Source: Mucidula mucida
Taxonomy: Eukaryota > Basidiomycota > Agaricomycetes > Agaricales > Physalacriaceae
NCBI GenBank assembly: GCA_015501055.1
Contig: JADNYV010000874.1
Coordinates: 1-13,701, forward strand
Reading direction: 5' to 3'
DNA length: 13,701 bases
The first letter of the stretch is position 1, and the number at the start of each line of letters is the position of its first letter. This document shows, piece by piece, positions 9,820 through 13,701 of this stretch. The notes under the pieces were generated by a model. It had not been told where the DNA came from. It worked only from the letters and a program-made list of their open reading frames with translations, and did not search any database. A program made the translations under genes and the position numbers.

Positions 9820-9854
9820 GTAGGTTCGGAATCACCGGCTTGGACCGAACCTAC
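9820..9854. repeat. Perfect inverted repeat GTAGGTTCGG / CCGAACCTAC
   Basis: The arms are 9820-9829 and 9845-9854, separated by a 15-base spacer. The position is about 600 bp upstream of the reductase start and 650 bp upstream of the seven-TM start. It could be a binding site for a dimeric regulator such as a Zn2Cys6 factor (CGG half-sites point outward or inward depending on register), or a hairpin. Function is not shown. Confidence 0.6.
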
Positions 9855-10433
9855 CACTACAGAAGTCAGTACAGACATGCGTTATACGTGAGCCAATCAG
9901 GACCTCAATTTTCAACCACTTCTGCGCGGTAATTCATCGTTTCGACAAGGTCAAGCCCAATTAGAACCAAACGACCCGTCGCTCTAGTTCATCTGATAGG
10001 CGCCGTTTCAATGCATTCGTATTCTGAATCACGGGTTTCCCGCAGTTATATTATTACAACATCATTTTTTGAGGCGGGTTGTAGCGCTCTTGTGAGAGGA
10101 ACCTTCATAAGTGCTGGACTCTAGTCTCTTGCGATCTGTCATCAAGAACCGATTTCTGAGCAGTCTCTAGGCTTTCTTCTGTCGTCCCCCCGAAAGCCAT
10201 CTCGCGGGAGCTCTTTGTGATAAACAGATGTGTGTCTGTTTCCACATTCATCGTTCCTTTTACGATAACTCAATGAGTCGGACTGAACTCAGAAGTTCTC
10301 GTCAGGCCGTAGGCTTATCGAAGATGCAGTTCAGCTCAACTGGCAATACGCGGGTCGACTCCATATCGTTTATGTCCGATCATAGAGGTATGTGAACTGG
10401 GCCAGAGTCGTGATATTTCTGACTGGGTGTACC

Positions 10434-10440
10434 TATAAAT
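10434..10440 (+). promoter_or_regulatory. TATA box of the seven-TM gene (TATAAAT)
   Basis: TATAAAT lies 66 bp upstream of the ATG at 10506. Distance and sequence fit a fungal core promoter. Confidence 0.5.
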
Positions 10441-10505
10441 GCGAACGACCTTAAGGTATACAGGTGTACATCTCGATCCCAGAGTAATCACTGCGACATA
10501 ACAGG

Positions 10506-11951
10506 ATGGCAGTCAATCTAGTTGATGCCAGCCTTGCAGGTATCTGCGTAGAAAGTCTCCTCTACGGCATCTGTGTCGTTCTCTTCTCTGCATCTACGTC
10601 TCTTCACGTTTTCAGACACTCGCGTAGACTGAAACCCGGCCAGAGGACGAGTCGATACCTGAAACCAGCAACCGGGCCAACGTGGACTCCAATCTTCATT
10701 GGCACTATCTTAGCTTTCCTTGCTGTCACTGGGCAATGGATTACCACAGTTCTGCGTGTCTTTCAGGCCTTTCGTCTCTACAACAACGGTAATACTCCGC
10801 TTGAGCTCTACGCGGATCGTTCGCAGCCCAGCAACATCGCAAAAATGGCCTTCATACTGGTTGCTCTGCTCGTTTGTGATGTGATGCTCGTGCGTTCTAT
10901 GAAGGTCATTCAGCGCCTTTCAAGCTAACGCTTCCGCTTTCCCAGATATATCGCTTGTGGATCGTCTGGAACTTTAATCGCCTTGTAATGGGCCTTCCGA
11001 GCCTGACCTTCCTTGGGATGACGGGTAAGTTTTCAAAGCTGCAGAATGCCAAGGCTTGTGCTGACCACGTCTCTCGACGTTCAGCTAGCGCAATTGGCAT
11101 AATTTATAACATCCGTCGTTCAGTGGTAGGGCCAAGACCATCTGTTGTAGTTCTTTTCCGCTGACTGAGTTGTACGCAGCATGGTCCTGTAACGAACATT
11201 TTCACCTCAGCCGCCGGTTCATGGATTATAGGTGACATTGTCTTTATATTTAGGTAAGGATCACTGGCTAATCGCTCCCTGCTGGCGCTGATTTGAACCA
11301 GCACAACGATGTACTGTACAGGTCGGCGGCCGGCCCTTTTCAGTGCTCTGAATGGGAACTGACCTTTGCTCCTATAGCGATGATCACGTATCGTATTTGG
11401 AGCATCAATCGACTCGTCGATAGGTCAGGAGGAGGTCTTAATGTAAGTTCTACAACGGTTAGGCAAGCTCGCATGCTGATAGGAGCTCAGTCTGTCATGA
11501 CGTTGATCGCTGAAAGTGCAGCACTTTACGCGTATGTGACGCTTTTGCGGTTGGCCATTACACTCATGTTTCATATACCAGCGTATGGACTCTCTTCTTC
11601 CTGATCACATTTCTTGCCCAGAGCAGCTTAGAGGTCTTCTGCCTCGACACCATTGGGCACATTTCTACTATTGCAACCCTGCTCATCAACGTACGAGTTG
11701 GCTTGGGTTGGGCGCAGACCGCTATCGATCCGACCACTTTTACCACGGGGCTAGTCGCACAGGAGCAGCACGAGCTCAGCACTGCGACCGCTGTCCGGAT
11801 GGATATTGACGTTACCCGTGTTGTGAGCTATCCAAACGAGTTTGACGGCGAGGAGTCTGTTCGCGATGATTCAAGTCCCAAAATAGTAACAGGTGGCCAC
11901 ACCTCGCACCTCCCCTTCCATGTCCGAGATGGTAGTAACGAGACAGAATAA
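10506..11951 (+). CDS. Seven-transmembrane protein of unknown function (basidiomycete family), apparently intact
   Basis: Eight exons: 10506-10889, 10946-11024, 11085-11125, 11180-11253, 11302-11321, 11378-11442, 11491-11531 and 11582-11951. They sum to 1074 nt, 357 aa, with GT/AG introns of 48-60 nt. Seven hydrophobic segments fall at about 10-35, 61-83, 111-132, 140-162, 182-204, 222-246 and 253-275. They are followed by an 80-residue hydrophilic, acidic C-terminal tail. Recognisable points are YRLWIVWN after TM3, ITYRIW after TM5 and VRVGLGWAQ after TM7, the layout of abundant uncharacterised Agaricomycete membrane proteins (resembling those that carry DUF6533/DUF6534; exact family not confirmed). 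The intron at 11443-11490 is 48 nt without a stop, so retention would add 16 aa. It could be a receptor-like protein, but no ligand or partner is evident. Confidence 0.85.
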
Positions 11952-11993
11952 TGAATGTACTAGTACTTTCAAAGATTACTCTGATGTTGTATT

Positions 11994-11999
11994 AATAAA
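11994..11999 (+). terminator. Poly(A) signal AATAAA of the seven-TM gene
   Basis: AATAAA occurs 42 bp after the TAA stop at 11949-11951, inside an AT-rich stretch. It is the canonical hexamer at a plausible distance. Confidence 0.45.
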
Positions 12000-13014
12000 C
12001 TACATTGACGTGGCACGAACTCAGTATGAACTTACTAGTATATTGACAGACGTAGGTTCGGAGAGAAAGGATCATTGGACGACAAGCATTCACTGGTGCA
12101 ATCAGATTTATTTCCGACTCGAATTGGCGAAAAAGTCAACCCAAACCGTGAGGAACGGCGTCTAAGGATATTGTAGTGATCCCCACCAATGGCGAAACCG
12201 GCGAGAATGTGTCTTCCTTGTCTGGGCACGACTCTGCGTTGTCGAAGGGGATCATAACCTCGGTGGTGGTCTTCGCGGTGTGGCTCGCCGAGAAGGTGAA
12301 TCGTTACGCGTTGACCTAGGCTCTCAGTCGGGAAGTTGGCTTGGGGCACCATCAAGTTCCTATTTTCGTTATAGTTCGAAAAATGGGAAATGTCAGTCAA
12401 TCGCGAACCGAAGTTATGCATCAATACGGACTCAAACGACATGCCTGCGAAACATATAACAGTCGGTGGCTGTTCCATCACATCTTCTTGAAGATAGGAA
12501 ACAAGTCCTAGTGGTCACGCCGTGAGAGTTTCCTCAATTATTGCCTAGTATATTCTACAGTGAGACGATCTAATATCTTGAGAAATCCCTCGGTAAATAT
12601 GGGATATCCGGGAATAGAGAATAACTATGACCGACTGTGACCGATGACTCGGATACCCCGACCGATGTGTGCCGCGATTCTCAGAATTGAATTGCTCATC
12701 ATCGAAGTTCGATGGTGTCTGAGGTCTTGACGATGTTGCCCTTCGACAGTTCGAGCGGACTTCCTGGAAGCTCAGCTGATACGGTACTGCTTCAGAAGCA
12801 GTACTAAGCGCCCACTTCGAGTGTACAACATGAGGTATGCGCGAATGATCCGATCGCATTAGCTTTTATTATCGAGTCTCTCAAGAGTCTCTTGTCTTTT
12901 GATGATGAGCGGAAGAAGCAAAAGCACAAAGCTCGGCAAGGCTTGGCGGCAGCGCGCAATTGTAATCACGTCCTAGGGAGAAGATGTAACTGAAGAAATG
13001 GCTCATCGACATAT
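12000..13014. other. No recognisable gene; coding-like fragments and a palindrome
   Basis: No start-to-stop gene can be supported here. Around 12160-12320 both strands show an open, GC3-rich frame (plus strand ending in WLAEKVNRYALT and a TAG near 12318; minus strand reading EVMIPFDNAESCPDKEDTF), which may be a gene remnant. Minus-strand ORFs at 12035-12481 and 12545-12859 have no motifs I know. Near 12880-12950 a plus-strand stretch rich in Lys, Arg and Gln (DDERKKQKHKARQG) is also open for about 35 codons. A perfect 21-base palindrome sits at 12784-12804. Confidence 0.4.
12784..12804. repeat. Perfect 21-base palindrome (10-base arms, 1-base centre)
   Basis: Arms GTACTGCTTC (12784-12793) and GAAGCAGTAC (12795-12804) flank a single A at 12794. 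With almost no loop it is more likely a dimer-binding site or a cruciform-prone spot than an RNA hairpin. No gene start is nearby to assign it to. Confidence 0.6.
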
Positions 13015-13127
13015 CACGACCGTCTAGACGCGAACAAGCAGCTCGAACACATTCCCCAAAGCTTTAAGTATTGGTACCAATTTAACCTAAGTAAGCATGC
13101 TCTATGAGCTGAGCTATTACGGTCGTG
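13015..13127 (-). other. tRNA-like segment with complementary ends (degenerate tRNA or SINE head?)
   Basis: On the minus strand CACGACCGT (13119-13127) pairs with ACGGTCGTG (13015-13023). Between them are an A-box-like TAGCTCAGCTCATAGAGCA (13098-13116) and a B-box-like GTGTTCGAGCT (13040-13050). The 4-base D stem GCTC/GAGC is intact. However, four rather than two bases separate the end stem from the D stem, the T stem does not pair, and no clean anticodon arm forms. It may be a decayed tRNA gene, a tRNA-derived SINE head, or coincidence. Confidence 0.25.
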
Positions 13128-13266
13128 TAGTTCATAGCACACAACAGACGAAATCTATCGCATCCCGGACAGTTTAGAACTTCAGACCCTAGCCTAACTC
13201 GAAACATTATGCAAGAATAACTCCCACGTCCTCGTACTCGAGGCGCTCTGCAAGCATGATCTTCCA
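13128..13266. other. Spacer before repeat copy 2, nothing recognised
   Basis: These 139 bases show no homology to the P450 exon that precedes copy 1 (2402-2459) and hold no motif I recognise. They mark where the duplicated P450 tail is abruptly joined to unrelated sequence. Confidence 0.4.
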
Positions 13267-13349
13267 AGAGGCGATTGATCAGACAGCAGTTCGCAGATGC
13301 GGCTACCGTGTTCCAGCGCTTCGAAAACACATTGGCGGCTGAGTATTGA
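13267..13349 (+). pseudogene. P450 C-terminal fragment (second copy)
   Basis: This repeats the last 27 codons of the P450, ending with LAAEY and TGA at 13347-13349. The frame is open throughout: where copy 1 has TAG (2516-2518) this copy has GAA. Only the C-terminal tail, beyond the haem-binding loop, is present, and no promoter or upstream exons are found in the 139 bases before it, so it cannot encode an enzyme. It is the relic of a second, related P450 gene or of a segmental duplication broken inside the last exon. Confidence 0.8.
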
Positions 13350-13643
13350 AGACCAAGTGTAGTGTAATCTGTATAATTAAATTGAACAAGCCCAGAAGTT
13401 ACGCGCTAGCAGGGCTCCAAGCAGTCATTATACTAGCGAAGCCGTTGACGTTACTGCTTTCTTCAACAACACCAACGCCATCAATAGTGAGTTGATACGT
13501 CGTCGCCACAGTATTGAGACTGTATATCGTCACTGACGAGGCAGAGTCGATACTTGCAATATGCGCTTGACAATCCCTCGTGTCCAGGCATTCCTGCCGG
13601 TAGTTCTAACGGTGCTGTTAGCACTAGGAAAAAATCAAGAACA
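13267..13643 (+). repeat. Direct repeat, copy 2 (P450 tail plus 3' flank, MITE-free)
   Basis: This is the partner of 2460-3071, 10.8 kb downstream in the same orientation, about 94% identical when the MITE is left out. The uninterrupted TACT at 13551-13554 is the empty site for the MITE of copy 1. Homology ends near 13643; the last 58 bases of the window show no match and no recognised feature. Confidence 0.93.
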
Positions 13644-13701
13644 AGTACTGTTCACCTTGAAGAAACTGTACAGTCCGCCGCCTGTTTCATTGTCAATAAG
13701 G

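Larger units (their letters stand above)
9220..10505. promoter_or_regulatory. Divergent intergenic region between the reductase and the seven-TM gene
   Basis: These 1286 bases lie between two divergent starts and should hold both promoters. I see a TATA box near the seven-TM gene, an NF-Y-type AGCCAATCAG at 9891-9900 (plus orientation), and a perfect 10-base inverted repeat at 9820-9854. No convincing gene is present. A 69-codon plus-strand ORF at 9253-9462 has no recognisable content. No TATA box was found for the reductase. Confidence 0.5.

Noticed and set aside
11322..11377. Reading the seven-TM gene straight through this segment
   Set aside because: Read-through inserts a polar stretch into TM5; treating it as an intron with donor GTCGGC restores the expected TM5 and ITYRIW.
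12035..12481. 148-codon minus-strand ORF
   Set aside because: Composition is unlike a folded protein family I know, and another minus-strand frame looks equally coding; not annotated as a gene.
12545..12859. 104-codon minus-strand ORF
   Set aside because: Low-complexity Ser/Arg-rich translation spanning the 21-base palindrome; no start context or homologue recognised.
13082..13330. 82-codon minus-strand ORF across repeat copy 2
   Set aside because: Antisense to the duplicated P450 tail and running through the tRNA-like segment; a shadow frame.
1..13701. CRISPR arrays, rRNA, bacterial operon or prophage signals
   Set aside because: None seen; spliceosomal introns throughout indicate a eukaryotic fungal locus.

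Overview
The window reads as nuclear DNA of a filamentous basidiomycete, most likely an Agaricomycete. The evidence is many short introns of about 44-65 nt, and basidiomycete-type families: an A-T-R adenylate-forming reductase, a Delta-12-like desaturase, an E-class group I P450, and a seven-TM protein of unknown function. No bacterial operon signals, rRNA, CRISPR or certain tRNA were seen. All exon structures were assembled by eye from GT/AG sites and protein continuity; no tool was run.

Layout, left to right. At 1-153 an open frame runs in from the left edge (weak). At 388-2542 (+) lies a cytochrome P450 pseudogene with its TATA box; PPGP, GG-DTT and haem-Cys motifs can still be read between stops and frameshifts. 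Its last exon and 3' flank (2460-3071) recur in the same orientation at 13267-13643. The left copy contains a 233-bp TA-flanked MITE (2747-2979) that is absent from the right copy. At 3184-4854 (-) lies a Delta-12-type fatty-acid desaturase pseudogene. At 5446-9219 (-) an apparently intact 13-exon adenylate-forming reductase (1058 aa) is encoded. A 1.3-kb divergent promoter region follows. At 10506-11951 (+) an apparently intact 8-exon seven-TM protein (357 aa) is encoded. From 11952 to 13266 no gene is recognisable; the stretch holds palindromes and a tRNA-like segment.

Interpretation (inference). P450 + fatty-acid desaturase + carboxylate-activating reductase is the composition of a small specialised-metabolite cluster, perhaps acting on a fatty-acid-derived or other carboxylic acid. 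Here the two oxidative genes have decayed while the reductase and the membrane protein kept open frames. The near-identical P450 tails bracketing the block suggest a duplication or rearrangement. The MITE and the transition-heavy divergence between copies suggest continued decay.
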